NCBI GenBank assembly: GCA_019009955.1
Contig: CM032228.1
Location: forward strand, 180,638,001 to 180,702,000
Source: Riptortus pedestris
Taxonomy: Eukaryota > Arthropoda > Insecta > Hemiptera > Alydidae
Direction: 5' to 3'
DNA: 64,000 bases
A program made the translations under genes and the position numbers. Of the stretch, positions 37,976 to 51,001 are shown piece after piece (within the stretch, counting starts at the first letter, position 1; every line of letters begins with the position of its first letter). The notes under the pieces are model-generated. The model was not told the origin of the DNA, ran no database searches, and saw nothing but the letters and a program-made list of their open reading frames with translations.

Positions 37976-38145
37976 CTAGAGTGGCGAGTTCAATTCCCGC
38001 CTGGACAATAAGAATTTATTTAGGAACATTCTAATTAAATAAAATCTGTAGTCCCATCCTGGCTAGAAAAGAGTGGTAACCTGTAGATAACAAGTCCCAA
38101 TTAGGAATAGTTGCTAATAAGTGGACGTTAACAAATAATAATAAC
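37976..38145 (+). mobile_element. 5'-truncated tRNA-derived SINE
   Basis: It begins at CTAGAGTGGCGAG with B-box-like GAGTTCAATTCCCGCCTGG. It keeps the body (AAATCTGTAGTCCCATCCTG, GGTGGTAACC-like, GTAGATAACAAGTCCC) and the GTGGACGTTAACAAATAAT tail. Confidence 0.9.
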
Positions 38146-39599
38146 ATCCTCACACATGCGTATTGTACATTTTAATCAGCTGTTATTCCATCAATGAGGA
38201 TATTAATTTCATATATTAGTTGAATATTAACATTTCAAATCTTCATGCCTCCAACCACGAAGGAGGTAAAATTGAATTTTACGAGTATGTTAACCAGATA
38301 TTCATGACGAAGATTACTCAATAAAAAGATTTTCCCCTCTTTGTGGAAATTCACCCTTTTCGTTAATTATAATTTTGGTAATGGGTAGAAAACATTGTTT
38401 GGAAATTGTATCTATTTCTTTTTATACTACCACCTTGTTTAACAAATTGATTTTATTCATATATGTATAAAAAGATCTATGTACAAAAATTAAAATTTAA
38501 AATATGGAATGTCTGGAAAAAATAAATTTTAAGTAAACAAGATTACTCCGGAGGGGGGGGGGGGGATTCATAGTTCATAGTCAATGTAACTGAGAATTCT
38601 TCTGTTAGCAGTATGATGTAATTTGCTAATTGGAATGAAAAAGTAAGAATTAATTACTTAACTGAGACCAATTTTTTCTTGGATTAAAAATTAATAAAAT
38701 TAAACATGTTTTGAACCTTGAATATTTAAAATATAATCTCGCAGCTGGTTTGCCCACCTAATTATCCATGGTGCCTAACGAAATATTTATGTATCTCGAT
38801 TTTCTTAGAATCGCCATTGTACCAGTGTATCTCATAAATAGTTAACAATACTTTTGAATTACATTTGTTAACTCACTACTTAATTCATTATAATCTGTAC
38901 TGAGTGTTACATTATGATTTCCAAAACAAAACCTTTATAAGGGTTTAAGATATTATTAGTAAGTAAGTCTTACATGTTTCGCGTCATAACATAGAAACAA
39001 ACGTAAATACATACAACGAAAATAAATTTCAGATACACAATCAACTACAACCGTCCCACAGTGTCGATTAGGACAAACTAAGTGGACCAAATTCATCTTT
39101 AGAATTCTAAACTATTGTTTTAGAATAATGTAAACCATTCTCCAAAACATAATCAAATATTTGTTTATGTCTGACACACTCCACCGTGTGAGTACTTGGG
39201 TCCAAAGGTATGTATCCATTGCACTAAAATAAAGTAGTTGTATCCCAGGAATTATTTCAACCATACAAATATGTTTCGAAATTTATATGAATCAATTGTA
39301 GAATATAAATATTGTTTGTACTAGTGAGTGCTGATTTTTCCAAATTAAATAAATCTGTTCCTTTTAAAAAAAATAAAAAAATAAAAAAAATAAAAAAAAA
39401 AAAACATTCTTATTTGTGCCCGGGCTAAATTTTCTATATTTTATGGCCACACCTTTCCCATTAATAATAAGAGGTATTATAGCCAGGACACTCGAGTACG
39501 ACATTTTTTTTAAAGTACTTTCTTTCGAGAAGGAATTGTTTTGAAGAATGGTTGAAGGGAGAAAAAAACTCTTTTCTCTTAGAAATCATCCGATTAATT
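38146..39599. other. AT-rich DNA with poly-G and A-rich tracts
   Basis: A run of 13 G residues lies at 38553-38565 and an A-rich simple repeat at about 39364-39405. No gene is supported. Confidence 0.4.
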
Positions 39600-40150
39600 T
39601 AATTTTAGAAACCTTACAGAGGGCTCTAACAGGAAAACCAAAATGAGGTTGACCAACTATTTCTCCAGAATTTCTGATAAATGGGTTGTAGTGGGAAAAC
39701 AAATCAGCGTTTGTTTGGTTTTTTCTTACTAATGAAAATTGGTTGGATCATGCCATCAGAATTGAAGCTCAACGAACTTTACCGTGTCCTTCCACATCAT
39801 TTCAAGGTACCACTAACGTAGCAAAATAGCGAAAACATGTTGACGAAACATGACTTAAAATAAAATAACCTATAGTTGAAGACCTTGTTGAATCACGCAT
39901 TTTTAATGAGTTGGTGACCGCTTCAGAAATTGCAGCACGCGCAGCAGTGAAAAGGAAATATAAAGGAACGCCCGGTATCTGCTAATTCTTCCAATTGAGT
40001 GCACAAAGCACAGAATTGGATGTTCAGCTTATCAAAAAAATTGAATAATATTGAGATCTAAATAGAGATGAATTTGAAATGTTCTATCTCGAATCCAGAA
40101 AACTTTATTAGTCTGTATCAGAGTACTCAAAGCCTGCTACAGTACATACA
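39600..40150 (+). pseudogene. Possible decayed protein-coding frame, family unknown
   Basis: A single reading frame gives protein-like segments between in-frame stops. Examples are AFVWFFLTNENWLDHAIRIE, AQRTLPCPSTSFQGTTNVAK, and IVEDLVESRIFNELVTASEI followed by AARAAVKRKYKGTPGIC. Frame persistence across several stops suggests a dead gene or transposon. I cannot name the family. Confidence 0.25.
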
Positions 40151-42149
40151 ATCCTTATTCATAGTCAGAAGTATTCAAATTTACAATATTTCCAATTGGG
40201 CAGCTTTCGGAAGAACCTTAAGAAGGTAGGAACAAAGATTGGCGGTGGTTCTGGGAGAACAACACCAGATAGCGTTCAGAATGCTGACTTACTTTCGACG
40301 TTGATCCTATCACCTGATCCACTGATCCATTGTCTCAAAGAATTGCCCAAGGTAGAAGGCTGGTCAAATTGTGCCCAGATATTTTTAAATTGACTATAGT
40401 TCTTACTGTAGAGCCTCGACTGCTGTCAAGCCTGCTCCGAAATGAAGAAGGCCTATCTGATATAGTTTAGTTTTAATAATTTTGGACTATTTATATACTA
40501 CGCTTTTCTTTCTATTATTAAGGTTTTACATGTAACCATATAATAATTGTATATACCACGTAAATTGGCTTTCACATTAAATATAGGTACGTTTTTTTAA
40601 AAAAAATGTTCAACTTATTCTCCTTGCTATTCTCTTTGATTCAATTTTCAATTAATTATTCTTTTTTATAATTACATTATTTAATTGGTTGAACCAAATG
40701 TAAAAATAATTTTGTTCGCCTAGCTTGCACTAATAGAAACATTGTGCGACTCCTATGCAAGCAGATAATTGCTGGTCAAGGGCTAATCTCAGAAATTAAT
40801 TGAGCTACTGCGCTCTACACTACTTGCAGGACCTTCACCCCCCCACGCTTTCATAAATCAGTGGCATAGCCATAATTCTGCAATTTCTAGCTCTTTGTTT
40901 CTACAATGTCCCCGCCAGATCATCTCTGCCTTCATGCCCCTTCTCTTCTCTCCTTTTGGATTTGGCCAATCCAGTGCAATCTTTCCTACATTAACACCCA
41001 AAGTCCTTCAGGATAGCATTGTTTTTTTTAACCCACCTTTGTGCGATGCTCTCTAAAGTTCCAAATATCTTTCTCAGCTCTAGAGATGTTCAAATTTTCA
41101 TTATTAACAATATTTTACAATTCGACTAGGATAATCACAGTAATTAGTCCAAAATACCACTCTGAAAACTTTGTTAAAAATGAAAATGGAAAATATCTGG
41201 CGGAACATACTAAATTTTAACCACACTTTCAACTTAAATAAAGATAATATTTCAAACAAAGAACGAAATACAATTAAACTAAAAATAAAAGAGTATAAGG
41301 TATTCATATTATTATGACAGGAAAAATGTGGTGTTTGACACTTATTGTCACTCTACGAACTATCAACGCCGGCATAACATTTTTGGAGTGTTTTGTATGA
41401 AGGGATATTCGAACTAGCCACCAGTGTAGCAATATCTTTGGTTCTTTGGAGGCAAGGTATCCAAGTTTTGGAAAAAAAAGAAAAGAAAAAAAGAATTATT
41501 TTTTTATAAAATTAAAAAAAGATCCATTATTAAAAGTTAAGTACCTCTCTTCAACTTTCAGTATAGTGGACCCTTCTTCTCCAAAGCTACTCGCCTCAAT
41601 ATATGATCAATGTTTATGTTTTGGGATAACATTCGTTTATTCCTTTGTGCAGGTTTTTTTTTTTTTTATCCATACATTACAAATCAAGCGAAAAACCTCC
41701 TCGCTGAAAGTGTCATCTGCATACATCGGTAATAAACGGGCCGGAGACTGGACCAGAGTAGCCTAAGCGCTCCCTGACGTGGCATTAGAGGCCTAACTCT
41801 CAGTACTACTATATTCAAATAGCTTCTAAATTGCCTTAAGTTGCTGAGTAGCCACCAGAAGGTCAGGTAAAAATCCTACCTCGCTGGTAATCCCAAACCT
41901 TAAATGAAACTCGGTTTACAATACCGTTACCCGAACTCCAGTTTCCTGCTAGGCTGTGCCAATCCCTATGATTGTAAAATATCGACGTGTTTATTTATTG
42001 ACATGCAAAACTGCTCCTATTAGGGGAGCTACCCGAAGCAAATACACATTTTCACTAAGGGAAAATATAAAGAGGGGTATTTTTTTACTTTAGTCACACC
42101 AGTTACTTCTACTGAAGTAACAGTGATCATATGAAAATTATTATTATTA
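40151..42149. other. Mixed DNA, no supported gene
   Basis: Frames at 40196-40393, 41104-41307 and 41446-41766 have no recognised domains. The part at about 40790-41090 is somewhat GC-richer and may be old transposon DNA. Confidence 0.35.
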
Positions 42150-42322
42150 TTATTTACAGGTCACCACCTTTTTCTAGCCAGGGTGGGATTTTAGGATTTT
42201 ATTTAATGAATTTCGTCACTTAATAATTTCCTTTGCCCAGGCGAGACTCGAACTCGCCACTCTAGGTTTGCCATGTGAGATAAAGGTCAACGCTTTGACT
42301 CGCATGGCTAATCTGAGCCCCC
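42150..42322 (-). mobile_element. tRNA-derived SINE, 3' truncated
   Basis: The minus strand starts GGGGGCTCAGATTAGCCATG, has TCAAAGCGTTGACC, the B box GAGTTCGAGTCTC, GCCTGGGCAAAGG and the TAGCTAGAAAAAGG-like body. It ends at a short ATT repeat without the usual tail. Confidence 0.85.
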
Positions 42323-42871
42323 ATATGAAAATTAAAAAGACTCTAGTTGTTAGGTTGAAGTAATTCATTCGAACTGTTGCTAAGCTATATAAATTTTATG
42401 CAGGAAAAAGGTTACCTGCCTATTACATTGTTGGTTTTTAAAAGCGTGTAATTTTTTTTTTGTAATAATGAATAACTTAGTCGTGTTCTTAAATCAGAAG
42501 AAATAGCATATAGGGCTTTGCAGAGGTATGGATTATTGTATAAAAAGAGGAAATGTAGAAAAGGACACTTCATGAGGATTATATTTCATAAAAAAAGAGA
42601 TCCAGTATTTAGATGCAGTCTAAGAAGTTGCAGACTAGAAGTCGGCTGTTACAAAGATTGTTCAGCAATTGTAAACTTACATTAAAGAAGTGAAATTTGT
42701 TGATTTATGCTTGGGGGAATGGCTATGCAACGACGAAATTTACATTTAAAACTTGTTAAATGGATTATTTCAAACATATGTTCATTACTTTTAGCAATTT
42801 ATCGATAACGTAAATCACTGTTTTAGAATTAAGTAACTGGTGTGGGTAAAGTAAAAAAGACCCATCAATAG

Positions 42872-42955
<84 letters not shown>

Positions 42956-43530
42956 AGCTAATATGGGAAGTATTAATATGTTAACTCCATGAAAAGAATG
43001 ACCTGGTAAACTCCTGATTCACTTGAGATTGACTATATATAAGAAATGTTTGATAGTTGAACGTGGAGAGAGCAACCCCCTCTGGCGTGGCCTAGTGTTA
43101 ATTCATCAAACATTGTGTTAACTAATTGAAAAGAGGCTCTCTTGAGAGATGAGAGTGGTCGATGAGATATCCCTGGGGCTCGCTTTCCATTTATCTACTC
43201 TTAATTGATCCATGTTTAGAAAAGTTAATTCTGCTAAAAGTTCCCCCAAGTATACGTACAAGACAGCCAACGGAATTGTTTAATGCACAAGGGTCGAGGA
43301 GTATGACTCTTCATAACTCACAGCAGGCTGCTGTTCCAGAGCTTCAGAAGTGAAACTTATTTTGGAGGCTTTTGAGTTAGGCTTCCAGATTTTCGAAGCT
43401 CTAAGAAAAGTAATATGGAAACTTCTTAACTACTTATAAGTTACATCTTATAATAGCCCACTTATATTGTGTATTAAGATTTGATATTGAATCTTTTTTT
43501 GATTTATTATGCAGAATGAAAGCAATGATT
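42323..43530. other. AT-rich DNA with a (TA)n(GA)n tract
   Basis: The compound microsatellite lies at 42875-42955 (about 50 bp TA then 30 bp GA). A 63-codon frame at 43162-43353 is unrecognised. Confidence 0.4.
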
Positions 43531-44008
43531 AAAAAGTCCGTCACGCAGGGGCTGCGTAAACTAAGCAGATTTCCCAAGTTTTACAATAAAGAAATCTGCC
43601 TAATAACAACGTAGTAGTAAGAAACCTCTAAACCTATTCACGAGGGACGAATAGTTACGAAAACGGCCGCCAGAGCTCACGGCGGAAAGTCCGAACATAG
43701 ATTGCTGCCGAGCACACGCAGAATACAAATGCAAATATCTCAGTTAATATTCAAGATACAGAATAAATGTATAGAACAATATTTATAGTAAAGTTAATTT
43801 GCAATAAAATTGATTCTGTAATTTTTTTCGATCCGACCTATAGTAACGGAGATATTTCGAATTTTTGAAAATCCTCCCCTCTAAACCCCCCCTCCCACTG
43901 GTCCGATTTCAGCCGTTAACGAACTTGATCTTTCTTTTTCCATAAAATAACTAAATATCGAGTTTGGTAACGATCAAACAAAAATTGCGACCGCTAGAGT
44001 GGTAACAG

Positions 44009-44064
<56 letters not shown>

Positions 44065-44177
44065 TTTTGAACGGACCTCATTTTCGTCATCTACTAGGTA
44101 GGATCGATGGACATTTGAAGAAAATTCCGTCATGAGTACAACCTCAATAGCTGATTTCCCTTAGGGGAAATCTGTTA
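43531..44177 (-). repeat. Near-complete family A copy, reverse orientation
   Basis: Read on the plus strand it starts AAAAAGTCCGTCACGCAGGG, passes the hairpin pair and the CTCAGTTAATATTCAAGATA block, then a C-rich block. CACTGGTCCGATTTCAGCCG and GGTAACGATCAAACAAAAAT follow, then (TA)n (44012-44060). It ends in CTGATTTCCCTTAGGGGAAA. It is one of the best copies. Confidence 0.9.
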
Positions 44178-45138
44178 AAAGAAGGCATGTTGTTATAGTC
44201 TGTTTGGATAAAATCAAATCAAATGCTTCATTTTTATTATAAAACACAATCACGTTGTAATAAGTTAAACAAATTCTTGTCAAGAACCTACAACTAATAT
44301 CAAACTAATTGTGAATATACTAGAAAATGCCGAATAGCTACAATTCAGAAAAACCAGTACAGCAATGATATAATCTAATGCTTATATGATCAATATCCTC
44401 ATATAAATTTTACAACTCAAAATCTCTCAAACCAAGTGAGACGGATCTTTATTACTGTTCGATACCACAGACATGTGTTAAAACATAACATTTCGACCAA
44501 TATAGAATTTGCAACGAAGCTTACGAGCCTATTTAACATATTATGGCAGCATAAAAGATGTGCCTTTCAGATACACAATAATGTTGCTAAGATAAGTCAT
44601 CAAAGAATACTTTACACTCGGTACGACGGGGAAAGTCAGATTGTATTGCTTATACCCTCAACAACTAATTGAATGGATAATATTTTATTGAATCGGGATG
44701 AAGCGGTGTTAACATGCCATTCTGTCCATCATAACAAGCTGGTACTAAGCATAATAAGTTGCTTGATATCACGGATATTTCTGTAAAAAACTATAACAAT
44801 GGCTATAAATCCATTTCCGATACATTGGAATAATACAAAGAATGCTTCAAAATTGAAATTGGTCTCTACGAACTCGAATGTGGCGAGTCACTACCATTGT
44901 TATCTCGACAAAGAGACTTTTGCCTAAAAATGCTGCCAAAAGCACAAAATATATAAATATACCATATACCATATACAAGAAAACAAAACTTTACTTTCAC
45001 AAAAATTTTAATAGAAAAGATTAATAAATGATGATCTATAACATATTTCGATTCAATGCATTGAAACGGAGAACTCTTATATCACTTTAAGGAAATAATT
45101 TGAAATGATATGCAAACATCTTGTTTATTTAATTTAGT
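44178..45138. other. AT-rich DNA, no supported gene
   Basis: A 78-codon frame at 44436-44672 has no family match that I recognise. Confidence 0.4.
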
Positions 45139-45183
45139 CCCAATTAGCCTTAGTTGCAAAAAGTGAACGTTAATAAATAATTT
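45139..45183 (+). repeat. SINE 3' tail fragment
   Basis: It reads CCCAATTAGCCTTAGTTGCA and ends AACGTTAATAAATAAT. This is only the last ~45 bp of the SINE. Confidence 0.7.
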
Positions 45184-45368
45184 TAATTTAGTTTCAAGGA
45201 AGTCATGTGATGCCTACATCAGAAAAAAAAGCATATCAAAGGTAATTTATTTTTTTCAATTCCAATATTCCAGAAAATAATAAAAAAAAAAAAATCTTAC
45301 AAATTTGTACTTGCTTTAAAACTACAATTTAATTTTTAAATGGATCTATAAAGAAATACGGGCACTAA

Positions 45369-45573
45369 AGTTAGTCGTGTGAGTTCTATCTTAATCTCAC
45401 TCACTTAGTAAACCTAGAGGCATGAGTTGGATTCTCACCTGGGCAAAAGGAATTTAAGTAGTGAGAAACTCTTGAAATAAAATCCTTAGTCCCAACTTGG
45501 GCAGAAAGGGTGATGACCTACAACCGGGCCCAATTAGCCGTATTTGCACAAGGAGGACGTTGATAAATAACAA
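45369..45573 (+). mobile_element. tRNA-derived SINE copy (diverged, nearly full length)
   Basis: It has GTTAGTCGTGTGAGTT, then ATCTTAATCTCACTCACTTA and TAAACCTAGAGGCATGAGTT, with the B box changed to GAGTTGGATTCTC. The body AAATAAAATCCTTAGTCCCA and tail GGACGTTGATAAATAAC follow. Confidence 0.85.
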
Positions 45574-46371
45574 TGAATTAATACTGCAAATTATCATTTT
45601 ATCTAATAAGAAATATACCAGGAAAATTTATGTTACTTCTCTTTGTAGAAATTGCCAAAAAAAAATATACATAAAGCATTATTGTATAATTTCTTCTAAC
45701 GTTCAACTAAAATAAAAATTAAAAAACCGACTTTATTAGCGTGTACAGCACAGGGGAATCTCTTTACTTTATGAAAGCCCTGCGTGGCTTTCTTCAGACT
45801 GTAATGGTTACAATTTCAGGGTTATATGAATCGGTATGAAATAAATAGTCGTGATGCTTCTACTGTACATTAGGAAACTTCAGTACTCTGGGTTTTTTAG
45901 ACCAATATTTTTTGAGATTAAAAAAAAAAAATTCTCATGAATATACTAGAATAGAGTTCAAATGCATAAAACTAGACTACAAACTAGAGACATTAAATTA
46001 TTTTTTTAAACAAATCTAAAGTGACTTCGTTTTAAGGGAGTTTAGCATATCAGAGAAGAGTCAGCCTTCACTCGTGTCAGTAGCAAAGTTGGAGGAACAA
46101 CGGCACACGTAGCCAAGAGACTCAATGTCTAGCCCCAGCGGTTCCAAAATATTTCTCACGGATAATAAAAATTAATTTATTAGTTCTTATCTAAAGTACA
46201 AATCGACATAAATTGTAAATTAATTTATTACAGCTTTCTTAAGAGCCATTTCCAGAGACTACATGAACTAAATGGAAGCAAAATCACTTTGAATTGTTTG
46301 TTGGGGTATGAAAAACCTATACATATTCAATATTTAATGTAAAATCCCTTAAAATATTTTTAAGTAGCATT
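45574..46371. other. AT-rich DNA with a possible Penelope-type motif
   Basis: The minus strand at about 45715-45800 reads CTGAAGAAAGCCACGCAGGG then CTTTCAT and later AATAAAGTCGGTTTTTTAA. This recalls the TGAAGAAGGC ... AATAAAG string between RT and endonuclease regions in Penelope-like and related elements. No coding sequence survives. Confidence 0.3.
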
Positions 46372-46870
46372 TCTTGAAGGGAAATCATCTAATGAGTTAG
46401 TGCTCATGGTGCGATTTTGGGGAAAATGTCTTCAAATTTACAAGGGCCCTGCCTGAGAGATTTTATATATGCAGTCAGTTCAAATTTCTATATATTTCTC
46501 TATAAACATCCAAGCGGCAGCAATAGTTGTTTTTCTTTAAGTACCGAAATGTTATTTAAAGATGAAGATCAATTTTATAAATTACAGACTTTGGATCAAC
46601 AGGGAATGTTTAGAGGAAGGATTTAAGTCCGTTATGCAGGAGCTAAATAAAATAATCAGATTACCCCACGCCGGATGACACACTGATCAACCCTTAAAAG
46701 CATAAATTATCTATTTATAAGTTAAAAGTCAGATGAGCACAAGTGGGGTATACTGGAAACTGAAAACCAGAAAATACGAATAACTCATTTAATATTTAAC
46801 AGAAAATGAATACAACAACAATTGTATGGCATCAATTGTTTAAGAATATTGATTCTCTAACATTTTAATA
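46372..46870. repeat. Two degraded family A pieces in opposite orientation
   Basis: A forward left-end piece (about 46372-46445, AAGGGAAATCATCTAATGAG then GTGCTCATGGTGCGATTTTG) is followed by a reverse right-end piece. The latter starts AAGTCCGTTATGCAGGAGCT at 46626 and fades by about 46870. The open frame 46417-46626 is incidental. Confidence 0.65.
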
Positions 46871-46963
46871 AGTATTTCGTACAACACTTAGTTGTTATAC
46901 ATGAAACTCATATATATGTAGTTTGCACAATAAGCGGCACCAGACAAGTGTGTGTGCTGCTGA

Positions 46964-47016
<53 letters not shown>

Positions 47017-48251
47017 AGAATGAAAAACATGAATAATGTAATAAGCATCCATAGATATTTTTATTTCGGTTATAAATGAATGAATTCTAAAGAAACTCGT
47101 TGACTGTATTAAATATGAGTTATCGTTATTTATGTGTATATATACGATATGTAATTGAATGATTTGACTGAAATTGTATTTGAATTCGGAAGGAATAATT
47201 TTTTTTTAATTCAAGGCTAAGGACTAATGACATCATTGAAATTTTTGTCGCCTACCTGTGATCACCGTTTGTAGCACGATAACTTCAAAACAGGCACAAC
47301 GATTTCATGAAGTTTTATGTTTGTGATTGAACGATTCACAATTGTGCCGGAAATCTTATTTTCTTTCAGTCAAAACATATATTCTTTTATATAGGTTTTA
47401 TAAAAAAATGAATATATATAGTTGACAACATTATATTACAAGCATTATTACAGGCATGTTATTTCGATTCGTTCATCATTAGAATGATAATTTACCTTCG
47501 CCAGGGCATAATTTAATTTTAATGGTTTAAAATGTTTAGTCTTATTCTTTTGTAAATAAATTTTCTGTGATGACCTGCATTTACGAAATGGACCTTGTGA
47601 CCAAAGAGCCCAAATGGGGTGATATCACTATAGACTAGCTGTCAGCTAAATCGATGTGGGCAAACGAAAGAGGAGAATTGACTATTCACGCATGAATATT
47701 TCATTAGATATATGAGACACATTGAACTGCTCAATAGAATTTTAATATTTGTTTTTTATTTAAAAAGATAGTAATAATAAGGATTAAAGAGCTGAAAATT
47801 AAAAGGATTTATCCAAATTTATATTGTTTCGTGGTTTCATCCTAAAAGAAAAAAAGCTGGCAACACTAAAATCGTCCAAATTAAATATGCAGACTATAAA
47901 TGAATTAGTGAGTCCTTGGGGTTTGCTACAAAGATTTGTGTTTGTTTCATATAATTTATTCTAATGATACTTCGATTAATCTTTATTTTGATTTTTCATG
48001 CTATTCTGTTGCCGAAGTGATGTCAAATACTAACTAGAACAAACAAGAGTAGCTATCGATGTTTGCACAACAGGCTTTACTTATTTTTTCAAATCTACAG
48101 GAACTAAAAATATTTGTAATCACAGAGATAAAAACCCTGCATAAATATGAAACAAGTTATTCGCACTTTTTTGTTTTCAGTCTTTAGTAAACCTCCATTG
48201 CTGCTCGAATTTTACTTATAAATAGAAAATATATGGGGAGAAGAGATCACT
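46871..48251. other. AT-rich DNA with a (TA)n tract
   Basis: A TA run of about 50 bp lies at 46965-47013. No gene or known repeat was recognised in the rest. Confidence 0.4.
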
Positions 48252-48312
48252 AGTGTGTCATAGCAGCATGTGGGGAAATCTGCTTATTTTACGCAGCCTG
48301 TACGACTTTTTT
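48252..48312 (+). repeat. Family A right-end fragment
   Basis: It reads GCATGTGGGGAAATCTGCTT, then TACGCAGCCTGTACGACTTT, the terminal hairpin and T-run of family A. Confidence 0.7.
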
Positions 48313-51001
48313 ATATCGAATAACAACAGGAACTGCACCGGTATAGTAGAGACGTGGAAGATGAGACTTCCGACTGAGTAGCTAAATCATTAATTAGTGC
48401 TCAATTATAAGCCGTTCAAGTCCTCACACGCTCTAATCAGGGGTTCTTAAGTTACAGCCTCTCAGCTGCACATCAAGGCATTAGCTGATGTACTCGACAC
48501 CTGCCAATTACGAAAATGCAGCTAAACTATATCAAAAACCACTCTTTCTATGATAATTAATAATATAAAATATTAGTCTTCGTAGTATAATTTAAAAAAA
48601 AAAATAAAAAAAAAAAGCTTGACATAAGTTGTTTACATAAGTTGCCAAAGGTTTTTAAAAGAGTTTCAAAAAAGATTGTTAACAAATGATAACAACGCTT
48701 AATGGAACTATTTGTTGTTTAAATGATCATTTATGTTAATTCATATCTATTCTTATAATTTAAAATTATTTTACATTAAACATATGTATATAAGAATAAG
48801 AATACAATAAGAAAGATTTTGTTTAACGTCTGATAAACCTAACTGGATGTTTTAGTAAGTGTTAAAAAACTACTAAAAAAAGGTTTTTCGTCATTTTGGC
48901 AAAATTTATTATCTTTACCTTGGCACACAAATATAGGATTATATTAAAAAATATTTGGTTTTTTCTCACCTATAAGAAATTTTTAATAAGGTTCTCGTTC
49001 GAAATGAGTTATATATTCAATACATAGGTTATTATTCCTTACGCAAGTAATAAATGATATCATTTATTTCTTTTCAAAATAAATAAAATACCAGATTAAT
49101 ATAAAAATAAAACAAAAATCTTAAAATAATATTGTAACAATAAATACGATATATCGTAAGATAATTCCCGGCATCAATCGTGATTCGTTGTTCCTCCTCC
49201 CTTCTTTCAGTTTCATCAATCGATGGTAAAAATATAAGAAACGGCGAATCATAATTTTTTATTAGATTTAAATAAAAGAGTGGCTTCCAACCTACAGAAT
49301 TGGGGCAAACACTCACCTTATATTTGCTGCCAGGACACAAAGAGTTCAAATTAAAATCAAGCAAGGAACATAAAAATCATTGGTCGCAATACACAGACTT
49401 GATAAGACCAGGCAAAAGACATATACGGAATGACTTGCTATTAGGATCAATAGATAATGGACCAAAAGAAATCGTCGTTGAAGACGTCCGCATCATATTG
49501 TTCCGGCAGTCTGCACAGCTAGGTGTGTTTTCCGTCATTAAAGGGCTTATTTAAAAATGACACCGGGATCAAGTAGTAAAAATTCTGAAATTCATAAATG
49601 TAAACCACATGGCAGTAATAAAAAATATAGTCTATACACAATTTGTTCTTTCCAGCTTCGGTTGAAATCAGAATTGCAGAATATATTGACGAATTATGTA
49701 TTTGGCTTGTAAATAAACCTTCATTACTGCGTCGGTAGTAGTAAAGTATAAAATACATTACATTGACAATTTTCATTCCCCTAATGCCATACAAAGATTT
49801 CTCAGTTCTATGGAACTGTTCCCGGGGAAAACTAATTCCACTGAACGACTGGAAGTTATAACTCAAAATTTTGAAATTCATAAATTTCAATATCGTTTTA
49901 GGACCGAAAACTTTAATCTAAACACAATTTGTTCATTTCCTTGTCTTGTTCAAATCAACATTAACGTTTATGTTGAAGAATATGTGTTTTGACTTAGAAG
50001 GAACCCCAAACCCCACTCTTATTCGAATTATTATAAAGTCTATGTTGTACCTCTGGACATTTGACTAAAGTCATCATATTATTATTTTAAGCATGAAACA
50101 TGAAATGGCTATTGAGCAAATACTGATTAGCGGATGTATACTCGTGCAATGGTTCAAATAAATGGCGGTTTCCATAAATAGCATAAATAGATGATTACAT
50201 CTTCTTATCATTAATGAAAAACTATGATACATTTGTGTCCAGATATTCTTGTAACTTTCAAGGAATAAGACCTGGTGACGGAAGATATTAGCTAACTGAA
50301 TTACACGACGATGAGAGTTGAAATAAAAATGGTCCCCTTTCGAAATAAAATTAATATTATTCCAAGCAAACACTGTCATTCACACTGTCAGGTCAGTCCT
50401 CTCCAATAAGGGGTGTATTCTACTCAGGGTGCGATACTCCCGAACCCAATCTGCCATTCAGCACTGAGCTTCGCAACACCGCGAACCACGAGAGATTTTG
50501 TTCGTTGTTTTTGACTGAAAGGTTTCCTGTAATAAATCTTCAGTCGAATGCCTGTTGTCGCATTTTTCGGGTTGGAAAGGCACGTAAATTCAATACTCAG
50601 TCATTCACTCACGAGAATGGCCGTACTTATTATAAAAGGTAATGACTGATAATGGACTGTTAAAAGCCTACTGCTTTGAAGTGGAAATAGATAGGAGTAA
50701 ATTTCATTTTTTCGCTTTTATAGCTCTGGAATGCCAGAAATCCTATTACTAAATTCATTGGTCGTTCTTTTTTCAGGTGCATTTTCTTAAGAGGGGCGTT
50801 CCTCCGTGAATCCAAGAACGGTAGAACCCCTTGGTACCGAGTCCACTCTATAGTTTCGCAGCTAAGTCTAAATAAAAAAAAAGCTAATAAAATGGATTTA
50901 AATGTGGAATGTAATTGAAAAACAAGGTCCGAGGATGTCTATCACTCGTACTTAGTCATAAAAATAAAAAAATAAAAAAAGCAGTCAGGGGACTGCCGGT
51001 A
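48313..51001. other. AT-rich DNA, no supported gene
   Basis: Frames of 60-123 codons at 49074-50379 overlap each other on both strands and show no convincing family. A diverged direct repeat seems to link about 49579-49700 and 49866-49990 (shared AAATTCATAAAT and ACACAATTTGTTC). A-rich tracts lie at about 48593-48617 and 50955-50980. Confidence 0.35.

Noticed and set aside
49074..49364. Fibronectin-III-like string LCPGSKYKVSV on the minus strand
   Set aside because: Only a ten-residue resemblance is present; the rest of the frame does not follow the fold and overlaps a plus-strand frame.
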